This document shows positions 1 through 12,783 of a stretch of DNA of 64,000 nt, piece after piece (within the stretch, counting starts at the first letter, position 1; every line of letters begins with the position of its first letter). The DNA lies in the NCBI GenBank assembly GCA_016081115.2, contig JABTTQ020000358.1, positions 372,001-436,000 of the forward strand, given 5' to 3'. The notes beneath the pieces were generated by a model. That model saw only the letters and a program-made list of their open reading frames with translations. It did not search any database and was not told where the DNA came from. The translations under genes were made by a program, and so were the position numbers. This DNA is from Rehmannia glutinosa. Its lineage: Eukaryota > Streptophyta > Magnoliopsida > Lamiales > Orobanchaceae.

Positions 1-2
1 GC

Positions 3-125
3 GTTTCGTATTCGCTCGATAATGGCAGGTATTATCCGAGAAAGCAGTGTTATGATTGGGGCGAACAAGATCCGTTCGAGAGTGTTTGGATCGAACCGCC
101 TGAAGACTGTTCGATATTTCTTTGA
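3..125 (+). CDS. C-terminal end of an unrecognised protein, cut by the window edge
   Basis: Frame 3 is open from the window start to a TGA at 123-125 and gives about 40 residues. The composition looks like real protein: tyrosine, tryptophan and acidic rich, with the stretch YDWGEQDPFESVWIEPPEDC. The DNA after the stop is AT-rich and looks like a 3' UTR. I do not recognise the family. Frame 1 is also open to about 162 but has a less protein-like composition. The true exon start and any upstream domains lie outside the window, so no function is proposed. Confidence 0.4.
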   Translation, partial: VSYSLDNGRYYPRKQCYDWGEQDPFESVWIEPPEDCSIFL

Positions 126-674
126 AGGTAGCAGTTGCAATGGTGAGAGTATTCTAGTGAATTGAATGTTGATTTTGCCTGTTGGATGTTTCAAGGTTGA
201 CTATAAGCAATAGTTAAGTCACCTGTAGCTGCACTGCACTTACTATTTTAGAGTCGTTTATTTTCTTGTCATTCTAATAATTAGTCAGTATATGTAAAAC
301 TACAACTGCAAACTTTGGAACTTATGTTGTAATACATTAATTGTGATATTAGGGAATTACTACTCTCTCTTTCAAAGTCTTGTTTCGTTCTTTTTGATTC
401 GGATTATTCAGATTGTTTTTAAAATAGCAGTTGCAAGTTTTTAGTGGTAAATAGAAAGAAAAAAAAAACTCTTTCAAATGGAAACTGTAAAGTCTTGTGA
501 GTTAAGGTTTGAATACAACAGGGTAGCCATCCCTGGTTAAAGCTATGATATTTGTTCTCTGTAAGTTTCAATTAATTACTGATTTCTTCAGTAACATGAA
601 TTCAAAGCTATCATAAGTACATTGCTTCTCAGACATATCTGCCAACTAGCTCCATTAACCGAAAAAAGAGTAAG
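126..674. other. Putative 3' UTR and intergenic spacer
   Basis: AT-rich DNA with no convincing reading frame. It follows the partial gene at 3-125 and ends at the short inverted-repeat element at 675. The first 200-250 bases are plausibly its 3' UTR. I see nothing else in it. Confidence 0.4.
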
Positions 675-829
675 ACTTATGTGAGACCGTATAACGGGTT
701 TAAAATGAGACGGATCTAACCCATGTCTAATTCAAAGCAAGTTAGATCCATATTTAAATGGATCAGTTAATACGGGTCAGTTTCGGATCCATCTCACGAA
801 ATAAGTCTGTGAGTCCGTCTCACATGAGT
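675..829. mobile_element. Short MITE-like element with terminal inverted repeats
   Basis: ACTTATGTGAGACCGT at 675-690 is matched in inverse orientation at 814-829 (reverse complement ACTCATGTGAGACGGA), 13 of 16 identical. The interior holds further inverted GGATC and AGACGGA motifs, so the whole 155 bp can fold back on itself. The GTGAGAC(C/G)G end motif is a recurrent plant repeat. No clear target-site duplication is visible. It has no coding capacity. Confidence 0.6.
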
Positions 830-1089
830 TTTTGTCCCTAAAAAATCATCTATTGCGAAGTACTTGGAAGTGCAAACCATTTCTGAAAAACTGACTCCAG
901 ACAAAATGCCACACAAAAACCTTAGTCCACAGTCACTTCTAGTTTTTCCCAGTGGTGATGGAAACAAGCTATCTACTAACTGCAATTCTGAGAATAAATA
1001 ATACATGGTGGAATTGGTTTTGTTTATATGTAATGTGCAATAACTGAGATCGGGCAAAAACTTGCAATTAGCACAAAATTTAATAAGGG

Positions 1090-4000
1090 CTATAACGGCT
1101 GCGTCCGCCCACCATTCCCACCACGTCTTCCACCACTTGAACTTCCTCCTCCACTGTTCCGGCCTCTTTGCTGGGGTGGTGGAGTGTGTGGCTGCGCTCC
1201 AGGCTGTTGCCTAAACAGAACAAAACATATGCCATTCATGAATAAACGGAAGCAGAAAACTAGAACACTGATACAAGGTGCTAAATTAGAAGCAATGTGT
1301 TCTTTGGGAGCAGTTGTTCTTTGGTACAGTCTGTCTTAGACAATTTCATCTTTTGCTTAAGAGCTGATCCAAGACTCTTTTCGGTATTATACTTAAACGA
1401 ATAAAAAGGAAGACAAATGACATATTATAGGATAAGAAATTGCTGGACAAGAAGGGCAAATGGTGGAATAATGTTCAAAAACATATTAGCAGGATCCAGG
1501 GTGGTCTTTTCTAATTTGGTGTGCATTCTAACTGATTTTACATACTAAAATCAACTTGACGAGACACTTCTGTGCAGATGTACTCGTATATCATCTAACA
1601 CATCAAAACTTATACAAATTTCAAATGGATGATGCTTATGAAGCAGGGCTGCCCATTAAACCAAAGAACTCAATCTGTAGTCTATAGTGTAGTATTTATG
1701 CAAGTTTGCAACTTGACCATCAATAAGATAGCAGTAAGTAAAGACATTAGCAGCCTCATGTCATAGTTTTTCTTATCTTATCTGTAAAGCCATGTTTGCT
1801 AAATTCAAGAAGAACAGTTTCAGTTCCTATGGCATACGAGTCAAAAGAATTTCTATCCACCACTCTTTATTTGGTTTAAACTTTCAGATATTTCTTCATT
1901 CTTATAGTCGAATATCTTTCTTTTTATAATAATCATAAAATTCATCAAAGCCCCAACAATAACAGTAAGCACAGAGAAATTAAACTTACAGGACGTATCC
2001 AACTCTTCCATCAGGCAAAAGCATGGGCATCATAGTCATGCCAGGGGGAGCTCCACTTCCATAGATCAATGGCTGCAAAGAAGAGTGCACAATCAGCAGA
2101 TTAACATCAGAATCATCATGGTGAATACAAATATTAACAATTTACGGTTTAGGTGGTAGTTGGCACTAAAGGATTTAAGACGATATTTAAGGAAACAATG
2201 GTCAGCAAACTGCAATGGTCAGTGTGTCAGCATCTTTGATACATAAAAGAAATACACATGAATGGCACGAGAAAATGCATTCCTTTTTCCCTTTTATGAA
2301 AATACAGTCAGTAGAAAGATCTATTTCACTGCATACAAATAGAGGCTGTCCTAACTGAGAATATTTGCCATTCTTAAGTTTGAAAACAACAGTAAACTGG
2401 CATTCAAATGCAACCATCTAAGTCCCGTAACCTAGCCACTGATCATGTTGGTTTCAACCATATTCTCTATACTTATAATCAAACTAACTTAAAATTTGAA
2501 AGTTCAAATCTCTGATCCTCTTCCACTGGTAACCCACCTGTATCTACATTCTCTAGCATTGGTTCCCTACCAGTCAAACCCATTGCCCCCAAATCACACC
2601 TTTACTTCAGAATTACCAAATAATGAACAGCATTATGTCATAGCACCTAAATTGAAAATATTGGCCTCAAACTAAAAATGTATGCAGCTTTGCAGTGTTC
2701 CATCACCAGAAACAAATAGGTCACAGACTCAATTTCTGCAAAGTGATATAGCAATGAATGTGATACAATGATAGAAGTTGCTAACTGTGGCATCTAAATA
2801 GCAGCCAGAGAACTTTGAGAAAGGAAAAATTATATGGGGCAATGGGCAATGCAACTTAAATACACAGATGTTTAAGGTATTGATTTGGAGCTTTGGGAGC
2901 ATTTCATAATTGAAGATCTATCCAGTAGGTTGCAGTAAAAGAACGCATCAAATGTGACCTTTGGCATCTTCATCTAGGTAAGACAAGAAAATGTGGGTAG
3001 AGGTTAGTTGAGATAGTTGCACCACTAGGTGTTTTAGGTGCTTCCATGACTGACGCAGTGAATTACAATACACGTAACTATTTCAGGTCTAAGTTAACAT
3101 TCTTTCAATGAATGTGATTTCCTGAAAGATATTACAATAATTTGCTATCCATCAATTCCATGTAAAGTATCTAAGTGATGCCCTCAAAGTTGCACCTTTC
3201 ATTTTTCTTTTTCTCTTTCTTCTTTTTTTCTTTCTTTATTTCCTTTTTATATTTTTGGGAGGAGGGTGTTGGGGAACCACTATTTGCTACAATTGAGTGG
3301 GTTAAAAGAATAGACTTCACACTATTCATTTCAATTGTGTACTCATGAAGAGGGCAAATAGGGCATCATGCATACATATTAAACGGATATAAGCTTAACA
3401 TAGTGCATATAACATATGTGCCAGACATAAACATGGAGCATCAGACTTTCAAATCCCAAAGGAGAATACCAATACAGGACCAAGCAAGTGGGAGATGCCA
3501 GAACAGGGGAGACATATCTTTAGTGATTCCATAAAGTAAGATGTCAAACGCGGGTGGGATCCATAAATTCGACCCACAAGGGGAAAAAAGAACAAGGAAC
3601 AAATAAAATATAAGTCATCATACTTGGGCAAAGCCTGCACCAGGATATCCCGCTCCTAGAGCACCATAGGGTGCTCCAACCAAGCCATATCCAACATGAG
3701 GTGGGTAAGTAGGAAGTATAGCTGATTTATGCGAATTTGATCCACCATCAGTTTTCTGATCCGCCTGTGGCTTTGCAAGTGAGCATTCTACAACTTGGCC
3801 TGTCAAACCAAATCAAGAATAAGACCAAAGCAGTGGCAATGAGAGAGAGAATCATAATACTGGGAAATACATGAGGACTGGGTATTACCATCAAGCTCAT
3901 ATTTCTCCGTGTTCTTCAGAGCTTTCATGGCACTTGATCTCTCTGCAAAGTGAACAAAACCATATCTGCTCTTCTCTTGTCCTGGTTTTGCAGGTGGAAG

Positions 4001-6088
4001 AACTACTTTTGTAATTTTGCCATGATGTTCAAACAAATCTTTAAGCTGATCCTGTGTTACATTTTTTGGCAAGTTTTTCACATACACAGCTTTCACCTGA
4101 ACAAGAAGAAGCCAATAAGTATCTTTTTGGACACATGACAATTGTTAGAAGCTAGTAAAGTGTATGAAGAACTAAACAGATGGCAAGCCATTGTGTTTAT
4201 CCAAAAGATGAACAGACATCAGCCACATTATTCCAAAAACAAAAAATGTATGAAGGATCCCTACAAGATATTGATGAAGTTTATAGTTATTAATGGCTTA
4301 CTACATTGTTTTATATATTAAATCCAATTAATAGAATAAATATCGACTCACAATTTTCACCACATTAAAAAACATAGAAAAAACATTCTACTTCTCAATA
4401 ACTTTCTCAGTAAACTCAACCGTAAGGATATCATTCTTCGTTATACAACAAGCAACTATCTGGAACAGAAAGCAAGACTGGATTAATGCAATTTGTCAAT
4501 TGACAATTAATTCTAACGGCCGCTGAACAAACGAAAGTACTAAGAAAGGGTCAAAAGTGATCAAGTTGCACAAAATTTGAACAGTGTGTCCCTTGGACTT
4601 CTAAGCAACCAAATTCATTGCTGACCTTTTGAAACTATACATTTCAGAAGTTCAAGAAAACAGGAAAAAGTTGAACTGGCATATCTGATAACAGTGACAT
4701 ATTAGAGTTGAATCAGAGTCGGATTGGACAAGTTAACAGAGGGAATGTAAGAGGAATCATAATATGATTTAGAGAACGGAACAACCATGTTTAGACCAGA
4801 TCACAGAGACATTGATAAAAATCTGACAGGAGTTAAAAAAATGTGAAGAAATAGTAAAGAATAAAAACCTGGGAATTTGAAGATTCTGCATCTTTTTGAT
4901 CAGCCCAACTCACAGTTGGAGCATTATTATCAAGCTTGAAAGTTGGATTAGACATCTTTTGTCTTGAATACTCAGCACAAGCATGATTATAATATTCAAC
5001 AAATGCAAATCCACGATTCCGACTTGAGTTTTGTGGGTCCTAAAAAAATGAAGATTCATCATAATTCTAACCATTTTGGCAAACAATTAAGATCAATACT
5101 AACATTAATGTCAAAATAGACTAGCATTTCACCTTTACAAGTTCCACAACGATGACCCCTGGCCCTACTTTACTCACAACCTTCTCCACATCCTCCTTTC
5201 CCCAGTTTCTGGGTACATTACCTATGAACAGCTTATGTTTTGCTTGGGATGTAGAACATTTCAACTTTTTCCCCTGAGTATATAAATGGATAAATATAAC
5301 GATATTGGTTATCCAACACGCCAACTACAAGGCCCCACATGCCAAATGGAATTCCATTTAAGAAACAGCATGATATTAATTCACTGAAGAGTGACTGGTA
5401 CATATGTATGAGATTTCTTGTGTGTCTGCAAGTGTGTATACACACAAGTGAACACTCTGAGTACCTGGAATTCAGTATTGTTAAGCTCCTTAATTGCCCT
5501 AGACGCTAATTCCTTGCTCCTAAACATTACAAAAGCGTATCCCTTGTTTCCATTTGTGTCTTTTCCCTTCATTATCCTGACCTGTCGATAACATGCAAAA
5601 GGTCTGTAAATTATACATAACTAAATCCTGCAACAGGAGAAATGATATTGTTTTACCTCTGTAACTTCCCCAATTGATTCACAAAATCGCTTCAGTTCAT
5701 TTTCAGAAGTATCTTGAGAAATTCCACCCAGGTACACCTCAGAACCATGTGGAGGAAGAGAAAGAAGCTCAGCATGCTTTCTCTCCACTTCCTCTTCCCC
5801 TTCAGCATTTTCCATGTCACTGTCCCTATTATGCCCCTTTTCAGTACCATGGGCATCGACATCATTTTCCTCATCATCTTCTACCTCCTCTTCTTCCGGA
5901 TCTTCTTCCGGGTCTTCTTCTTCTTCCTCTTCTTCCACTTCTTCCTCTACTTCTTCATACTCAACCTCTTCCTCCAAGGTCTCCTCCATGTCATTGTCGG
6001 CACCAAGTTCAACTTGCTCATCAGCCTCAACAGGCTTCTCAACTTCTGCTGATTTAGTAGTCGTACCACTGGCCTTTGTCCTTGGCAT
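1090..6088 (-). CDS. LIF2: LIF2/hnRNP Q-like RNA-binding protein with acidic N-terminus and three RRMs
   Basis: Eight coding exons on the minus strand: 6088-5657, 5581-5465, 5273-5133, 5039-4869, 4096-3889, 3799-3624, 2072-1990 and 1210-1090. All introns are GT-AG and phases agree, giving about 482 residues. Order: a Glu/Asp-rich tract (about residues 20-95); RRM1 from about 116 (VYLGGI, then KGYAFVMF at 157-164); RRM2 (HKLFIGNV 196-203, RGFAFVEY 239-246); RRM3 (AVYVKNLP 290-297, RYGFVHFA 331-338); then a Pro/Gly-rich tail ending in Gly-Arg-rich sequence. This architecture and length match Arabidopsis LIF2 (LHP1-interacting factor 2) and its LIF2-like paralogues, nuclear RNA-binding proteins linked to Polycomb target regulation. 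The introns at 2073-3623 (1.55 kb), 1211-1989 and 4097-4868 hold no other gene. It could be the LIF2 or the LIKE-LIF2 orthologue; the family call is firm, the paralogue is not. Confidence 0.93.
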
Positions 6089-8400
6089 CTTATACCTTTA
6101 ACACGAGAAGCTTCTATTGCAGCTCTGGGAAAAGCACAGAAGCTGGGAGCATTTGCAAAAGAAAAAAGAAAAATGTGGATAGGTGGAAAAAGAACGAAAG
6201 GCCATAAAGAGTACCAGAGTAAGATTTTTGATAGAATTGGTTCCATGAGGCAAGGCTCCAAGGGTTTCAATGAGAGCAAATTTAAAAAAGGGATGACAAA
6301 ACATAGAACAAAAAAGGAAAGAGAGAATTCTGAATTCTTATCAGGAAGAAAATGATGCTCAACAGGCGCAAAATCAATGAACCACTGAATGAAATATAGA
6401 CAATGATTAATGCCCGAAAAAAGGCTTTTTAGTCTACATTATGATACATGCATTCACAACAAAAGAAGAAAAAGAAAGGAAAAATAATAAGATATGAGAG
6501 TAAGTAAGGATATGAAAATCACGATAGATAATTAGTTATGCAGGAGACACAACAGAGAATGATGTACACAAGAGAATACCCCCAACAAACAAAAGCTATG
6601 GTTTTGGTACTAAGAACAACCAATTCCTTAAAAAGATAAATTAATTCCACTTCCTGAATACATGTCCAGTCTGTAATTTTCCTGCACCCAGTTAATGCAC
6701 AGGAATTGTGAATGAACTGATTAATGAGCAACCTCAAATGCATTTTTAACAAAACCATCACTCAGTATCTGAACATGTTAGACACTTAAAAGTAAAATTG
6801 AATAGGCCAGTGGATCAAAACTTCAAACAAGTAGAAGTACTTATAGTCAAGAAGCCATGCCATACAGAAGAAAATATGGCGTATCAGCAAGTGCTCTTCC
6901 AATTCGCAATTATCAATTTTGGATCATGGCTGTCCTAATCCCTAATTTAAACTTTAGTCAGGAAAAAGTGAAGACTCCAATTGTTGTTGTTAAACTTCGA
7001 AAACCACAAAACGCCCAGTGTTACATTGCACTCAGAATCCATTATTTATGTTTTGTTTTGTTTTGTTTTGTTTTTTGTTCTTTTTTCTTTTTTTGGTTGG
7101 GATGGGTGGGTGGGTGTCAGGGGGAGGGGGCAAGGAATACATTCCTGATAATCAAATTTCTTTGCTAATTTCTTAAATGATGGGCACAGATGTCTAGATA
7201 GCTCAAACTTGGTGTATAGGGAAAGCACCTGGTGCATCCCATTAATTGAAAGATTTTAAATGCTGAAAGAAAACAGAAGCCAGAAAATATGTCCAGGCCT
7301 AGCTAATTATCACTTCTAAGCATTCCATATATTTAATCTCTTTCTTTGTCGGACCGAATCTATGGACATTGCCCATGCTCCTGAATTCGGAAGCACCATA
7401 TTTCAGTTACCCTCAAACTAGTTGTAGGTACACAGGAAATCAAATCTTGAGATGCTTACAATTTTTAATGTTCGTATTCCCTTCTTTCATTAGTACATAG
7501 AAATTATATAAGTACAATTATAGGCCAAAACATCTCTCAACTCATTTTCCATTATTGGTAAGTAGGTCATACTTAACCTAGACTAGTGTTCTTTCTAATA
7601 AGCATGAATGAGAATTAGAAAATCGTTAGATAAACTTCGAGGCCTACCAATACGTGTTAGAGAAGGCACTTTAGAGATAAGCTTTTGCTTCCTTTTATTA
7701 GCTGCCAATCTTTCCGTTTCGCATCATATTTAAAAAGTTCCATTTAATACCTCAGTCATTCAAGCATCCAACGTGAATTTAGAGAGGAAAATGTCAGCTG
7801 CAACTTTAATCAGATATAAAACTTATGGAACCAAAAAAGGTTCACCAAGTTAAAACTCAAAAGTATGATAATTTAGTCCCTCTTTTCCACCAGACGCTTC
7901 CGCTCTATATAATGTAATAGTCACCAATAAGACATCTTCAAATCTCCAAAGCAACATGATTTATTACCACCTAAACTCTACACACAGTTTGAATACACCA
8001 GAAACCTCCAATAATACAATCAGCATTAAGATCCATGTATATTCAAACAAATAAAGCAAAATAAACTTTCTTTGAACAAAAAGGAAAATAAAGTAGGCTA
8101 GAATTAGATACACATTTATGCACGATAAAAAAAAAAGCCACATTTATGCATATGCAGAGAGAGGCGAGGAAATTACGGGCAAACAACAAGTAATGATTCT
8201 CTCTTTCTCCGTCGTTTTTGACGCTACAGCAGACGGTTTGCCGGAAAGCACCAATCCTTTCACTTCGCACTTTCTTCTGGTTTTTGTTCTTGCTGCATAT
8301 AAGAACCCTAGAATGACTGGCTCGAGGGTCGAGAGCTCGATTGAAATGTTTTGAAGGGGCGGATTGCAATGCCAGGGCAAGTACTTTCATGCCAGAGAAA
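6089..8400 (-). promoter_or_regulatory. Upstream region of the LIF2-like gene, with a possible 5' UTR intron
   Basis: No coding exon is supported here. A good acceptor (TGCTTTTCCCAG) lies just upstream of the ATG, with the putative non-coding exon at 6089-6124. A possible donor (GCCC|GTAATT) sits at 8176, implying a first exon of roughly 8177-8340 and a 5' UTR intron of about 2 kb. A telo-box-like AACCCTA lies near 8304 in that first exon. This is inference from splice motifs alone. The rest is AT-rich DNA with a TTTTG repeat at 7051-7070. Confidence 0.3.
7050..7076. repeat. (TTTTG)n microsatellite
   Basis: Four perfect TTTTG units at 7051-7070, with degenerate flanks, inside the proposed 5' UTR intron of the LIF2-like gene. 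Confidence 0.9.
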
Positions 8401-8612
8401 AATCAAAAAAGCTTCAATTGACATATTTGACCTTGTCAAACCTATCTTTCTAAAATATTAAATGAAAAACAGAAAAAAAAAAAAAAATGGAAATATCTCA
8501 CATATTGGCGACAGCTCATAATATCATGCGCCTCTTTTCAATTCAACTTCCCGTTGATTTTAGGTAAAGAATTCCGGGACCAATGCGAGGAACAATTATC
8601 CATCCAATATGT

Positions 8613-8921
8613 GGGCTTGTTTGGTTGGGGTTTATACTAGGGATATCAACCACTTTTGTTATTAATTAAGCATACTGTTTTGTTTGGTTCAACATGGATG
8701 GATCCATGAAAAAGACAAGGTCCGATCCCTTATCATGCTCATTTAGTGATATAATATCTCACTATAGGGGTGGGATGCCTTTTCCATCTCTTTCTCTTGT
8801 ATCATGTATCACAATCCATCAAACAAACATGATAATAGGACATATTGTGTCCATACGATATGGCTGGAAAATAGAATGGAAATTAATCATGCACATTACC
8901 ATCATTCAACCAAACGAGCCC
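8613..8921. mobile_element. MITE with GGGC(T/C)TGTTTGG-type inverted ends
   Basis: GGGCTTGTTTGGTTG at 8613-8627 is matched at 8907-8921 by CAACCAAACGAGCCC, whose reverse complement is GGGCTCGTTTGGTTG (14 of 15 identical). The 309-bp element has no coding capacity. The end motif resembles non-autonomous plant DNA transposons of the hAT or PIF/Harbinger classes. I could not fix a target-site duplication, so the superfamily is open. Confidence 0.7.
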
Positions 8922-9529
8922 TAAATGTTAACTTTAGGGCATTATGTTTTAAAAGTAATTTAATAATATAATTTATTTATTCAGTTTATATTTATTACAA
9001 CACTTCATTGCTCCAATAATATTTTCAGGACATATTTTCACATTAAACTCGTTGTAAGTTGTCATTATATTGTACATTTTTTCCTTTTCCTATTTAAAAA
9101 GCTAAGTAAATATTTCATAATAGTTCACATTACTATCAATGGTTATTGCATAATTAAAGACAACTTCTATTCCAAATGATGCTTCATTTTATTACCACGT
9201 ATAAAAAAATTACCATATTAATCATAAATCAAGCAAAATTTGTGGAGTACAAAAAAAAAATTCTACTCTCTTATAAATAATGTTAATTGTAGTACGAGAC
9301 TGGCGAAGTTGTCATGACGTCAAATGTACCACTCAGAATATTTCATTTCAACCACCATATAACTATATAGTTGTGATGAAAAATAGATGGACATATTATA
9401 CACAGTAAAAGACGGGAAAAAAAAATCAAACTTGTACAGTATCTGCATAGTATCCGACAACGACATTTTGATTGAAAATGACGTTTTGGTTGAAAATTAT
9501 AAAAATGATTAGTATTTGCATAGTACTTT
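8922..9529. other. AT-rich intergenic DNA left of the nested insertion block
   Basis: No gene is visible. A palindromic TGACGTCA (CRE/as-1 type core) lies near 9314. A short imperfect direct duplication (GACATTTTGATTGAAAAT / GACGTTTTGGTTGAAAAT) lies near 9463-9500. The stretch ends at the GATAA target-site duplication of the outermost LTR. Confidence 0.5.
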
Positions 9530-9613
9530 GATAATGTAATATCCGGATTTTTTTATATTATATTTATTAATATTATTATTATTAATTATCTAATTATTAG
9601 TTCAATAATTTTC

Positions 9614-9655
9614 TTTATTATTATTATTATTATTATTATCATTATTATCATTATT
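9614..9655. repeat. (TTA)n-rich microsatellite in the outer LTR
   Basis: A run of TTA/ATT triplets interrupted by ATC, within the 5' part of the outermost LTR. Confidence 0.85.
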
Positions 9656-10228
9656 TTTGATAACAATTAGTAGCCACAATTATCCAGACCCAATTTAAAA
9701 TGTTGATTTCTGAAATTCATTATGGGCCCAAAATCTTTCCCCCAACTTTAAAAGTCCAAGTTAAAAAGGATTCTTTCACAAACCCTACTTACCCCAAACT
9801 CCAGAATTTCACCCTATAAATACATATTGTCCTCCTACGAATTTTTTTTTACCACGGCCGCTATCAAAAATCAAGTAAAGGTAAATACCTAGCCCAAAAT
9901 TTTGATTCTCTGCTGCTACTTTTTCTGTTCACTACGAACACAACCAAGGGAAAATGGTTATGGATGGCCTTTTTTCAAGTTTCATTTTCAAAACTAGCCT
10001 TACTTATTCAAAAGATCAATTATGGCCCTCTTTTATGATAAAACCCCAAAATACCCCTTATATAAGGTTGAAGGAAAACTAATGGTTTTTAAAAGTTTTA
10101 GGGGCTGTAAAAATGGTATTAGATCCTATGTTTATTAAGAACTTTTAGTTAAATTTATTATATTTATGTAATTAACAATTGGTGAGGAGAAATTACTCCG
10201 AGTATATGAATCCGGACAATTGTCCGAG

Positions 10229-10482
10229 ATGTACACCATACAGGACATATCGTCAAATCTTGACGATATATGCACAAGAACACTAGGATAAGATCGCATA
10301 TTGGAATCACCAATATGAGATACAAAAACGCGCAGAAGCCGATAGGGAAGCCTTGAGGCAATGCGAAATGCGAGCGTCATATCATATGAGTTTCTGGACA
10401 GTAAACCAGACCTTATATGTCGAGTTGATGAATCTTCAAGAATCGGTTCATGAGAATGCCCATCAGAATAATAATTCCTGAT
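10229..10482 (+). pseudogene. Degraded first ORF of an endogenous pararetrovirus
   Basis: Protein-like sequence from an ATG at 10229 is broken by stops and at least one frameshift before it runs into the next ORF at 10450. I recognise no domain. It is assigned to the viral element only by position, upstream of the coiled-coil ORF and the coat-protein-like region. The overlap with the next ORF is the compact layout expected of Caulimoviridae. Confidence 0.3.
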
Positions 10483-10851
10483 GGAGTACCAGAGTGGAGC
10501 GAGATACTTCCGGACACATCTAATATCTCAAAAGATATTAGGGAAGTCCAGAAGACGGTGCAGAATTATGGCAACCGCCATACTCATTTACCTACACAAG
10601 TTCATCAGATCCAGAACCAGATGGAGACGATGGTGAAATATCATAAGGAAACTCTTGAAATCCTTCATGATATTCAGAAACGAGTCAAGAACCTGGAGGA
10701 CAGACCGAGTTCATCCGGAGGAAAGAAGTGTATTGATTTCGGGACAATACCCTACTTACACCAAAAGGGAAAACCAACCGAAGTTATACGAAAAATGACA
10801 GATGATGAAAAGCTCATTGCTATCATCAAAGGAAAATTTGTTACACATTAA
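10450..10851 (+). pseudogene. Small coiled-coil ORF of an endogenous pararetrovirus (virion-associated-protein-like)
   Basis: An intact 133-codon frame starts at ATG 10450. The middle (about residues 25-85) has heptad-like spacing of hydrophobic residues with many Gln, Lys and Glu, so a coiled coil is likely. A Ser/Gly linker (SSSGG) and a basic stretch follow. Several plant pararetroviruses have a small coiled-coil protein encoded just before the structural polyprotein, and the next ORF starts 4 codons downstream. The frame is open, but its viral neighbours are all decayed, so I treat it as part of a dead endogenous copy. Assignment rests on layout and composition, not on a signature motif. 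Confidence 0.45.
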
Positions 10852-10857
10852 AAGGTG

Positions 10858-12425
10858 ATGGATATGGAGAAAATAAATCTCAAAGATCTACACGACCTTG
10901 CAGAATCCTTCGCAGGATTAGGAATTGTAGACTTAAAGATGAACACAGGAGATGAAACAGCATTGGTTGCCTATGACACACAAGGTAGGCCAATTCCACC
11001 ACCTCCACCACCAGTTAATTTCAACGTGGAAAAAAGCGCGGGCTCAAATCATGGAACCCGGGATGAGAGGATGCATCACGTTGGAGATTTCACCACAGGA
11101 GATGAACCACTTTCAGGAACAGGAGCTCGACAACTTCTTGCAGGAACTCGACAACCTTCTAGAAGGCCGAATGTTTATCAAACGCCTTATGGAAGATCAC
11201 ATCTCGACCCAATACATCCATATGGGTTGATGTTAAATCTGGATATCCCATTTTAAAAATCGAGAAGTCTCATTGATGAATGGGCATCGCCTATGAGGAT
11301 TGCGAAGGAACTCTCGATCTTACGAAAGATTCATTCATCTTACTCCTTGAAATGAGTCTTGAGGATCCGTAAAGATTGCTCGGGATATGACCGATGCAAG
11401 TATAAAAGCGCGATTACATCGGAGAATCACTAAAAGGAATTATCGATGATATGGCAAAATTATTCAAAATCCAATTTATAAGACAGTTACTTTGAGGGAT
11501 TAGAGGATGAAAAAAAGAAAAAGATATAAACAAACCCTCTACTGACCTTGAAGTTACATGATATTTGTCATATTGACGAATATATCAAGTTGTTCATCGA
11601 ATACCGATGGAAATCTAAGATTGGAGACAGAGAAGCTTCACAGCTATTCTTTGCAAAAATTCCAAGTCCTTGGAGAGAAATGCTTATCAGGGAATACAAG
11701 GATGGAGCAGAATTAGATACTATAGCCAAAAGAATGTCTTTCTTAAAGGCCAAGCTATTTGAATGGTGATACCAAGCATCACTATACCAGAATTACAAGA
11801 GATTACGAGGAATTAACAAAGCGAGTTCCTCTATGTTGCGTAGAGCGATGATATCCCAACAATGATTGTGGGGAGGTCAACGGCGGCATGAAGAAGAAGG
11901 GACAGAAGTCATCCATACCGCCGAGAAAGAAAAGCAGATAAAAAAAAGCAGGTCTTCATAGAGACCTAGAAGGTTTTGGTCAAAACAAAAAGCTCGAAGT
12001 TATAAATCGGGGCAAAGACAAAGCACTGCAAGCGTAAGTAGAGCCTCATCATCGATTCTAATCAAGCAAGTACAGCATAACCACAGGGAGAAGAACTTTC
12101 AGCGAGCACATACAGAGCTAATGAAAGTTTCAAAGATTGTAATTCTTTGGACATGCGGAGCAAGAGGGCATATCTCAACGGATTGCCTTGACAATCAAAA
12201 ACGAGGAGTTAGACGGTTGAAGCTACCCGTAAATCGAAGAAGGCCATGTTTATTATCGTGGATTTAATACGGTGTATCAATTTGAGGATATTCCCTCGGA
12301 TGAAAGCATCTATGAAGAAGAGATCTATTCGATGATGGAAGTGAATCGATTCGAGAATCGAGTGAAGAAGAAATTCTTCAATAGACGGTCGAGAGAGGAC
12401 ATGTCGATTCCTCTCTCACACTACG
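10858..12425 (+). pseudogene. Coat-protein-like region of an endogenous pararetrovirus, disrupted
   Basis: The frame opens at ATG 10858 and runs to 11254 with a proline tract near codon 45. Later pieces are in shifted frames, the clearest at 11548-11769, whose Tyr/Trp/Arg-rich composition resembles the capsid core of Caulimoviridae. A partial zinc knuckle (CGARGHISTDC) lies at 12154-12186; the first cysteine of the expected CCHC is missing. Stops and frameshifts occur throughout. The family assignment follows from the knuckle plus the downstream movement-protein, protease, RT and RNase H regions. Having the knuckle upstream of the movement domain recalls the Cavemovirus/Solendovirus order, which is inference. 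Confidence 0.5.
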
Positions 12426-12770
12426 GTGTCTCATAAGACTCTTATGAGAATTATGAAGGAAGATCCAAAGCTTCAAATCTATGATGGATTTACAATTGAA
12501 ACGATGGAAAAGGCTTTGGATAAGATTGGTTTTCGTAATAGAAAACACCAAATTATCCACGGGGTAATAACCGGAGAATTTGCCATTCGATGGAGTTTAC
12601 GGGGAACCGATCGAGATGCGTTGGTCCCTATTAGAGAAATCCAGGAGATCAAAAGCGAGTTAAAGAGAAGTTGCAAATACACTCTCATGGATTCATATAG
12701 AGCCATAAGAGTCATTATTAAAGCAACATTCAAAGAAAGAATAGATTCGCCACTCAATCCGGCTATCTTT
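12426..12770 (+). pseudogene. Movement-protein-like domain, first part, of an endogenous pararetrovirus
   Basis: An open stretch of about 115 codons resembles the N-terminal half of the viral movement-protein family used by Caulimoviridae for cell-to-cell transport through plasmodesmata. It ends abruptly at ATCTTT followed by a poly-T run at 12771, where an antisense LINE has inserted. The second part of the domain resumes at 28719, after the duplicate target site. A 3' truncation within a conserved region together with a matching restart beyond the LINE supports a single interrupted gene. No start codon is evident for this piece; it probably belonged to the upstream coat-protein frame. Confidence 0.5.
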
Positions 12771-12783
12771 TTTTTTTTTTTTT

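Noticed and set aside
5674..6101. Several plus-strand open frames opposite the first exon of the LIF2-like gene
   Set aside because: They are the antisense of the Glu/Asp-rich repeat (Leu/Phe or Ser runs) and have no splice or homology support.
8613..8921. Grouping the 8613 MITE with the 43918 MITE pair
   Set aside because: The ends look alike (GTTTGG versus GTTTGT), but the interiors do not match and no trinucleotide duplication was found at 8613.
10952..11230. 92-codon plus-strand frame overlapping the viral coat-like ORF
   Set aside because: It is the +1 frame of the better supported 10858 frame, with no protein family resemblance.
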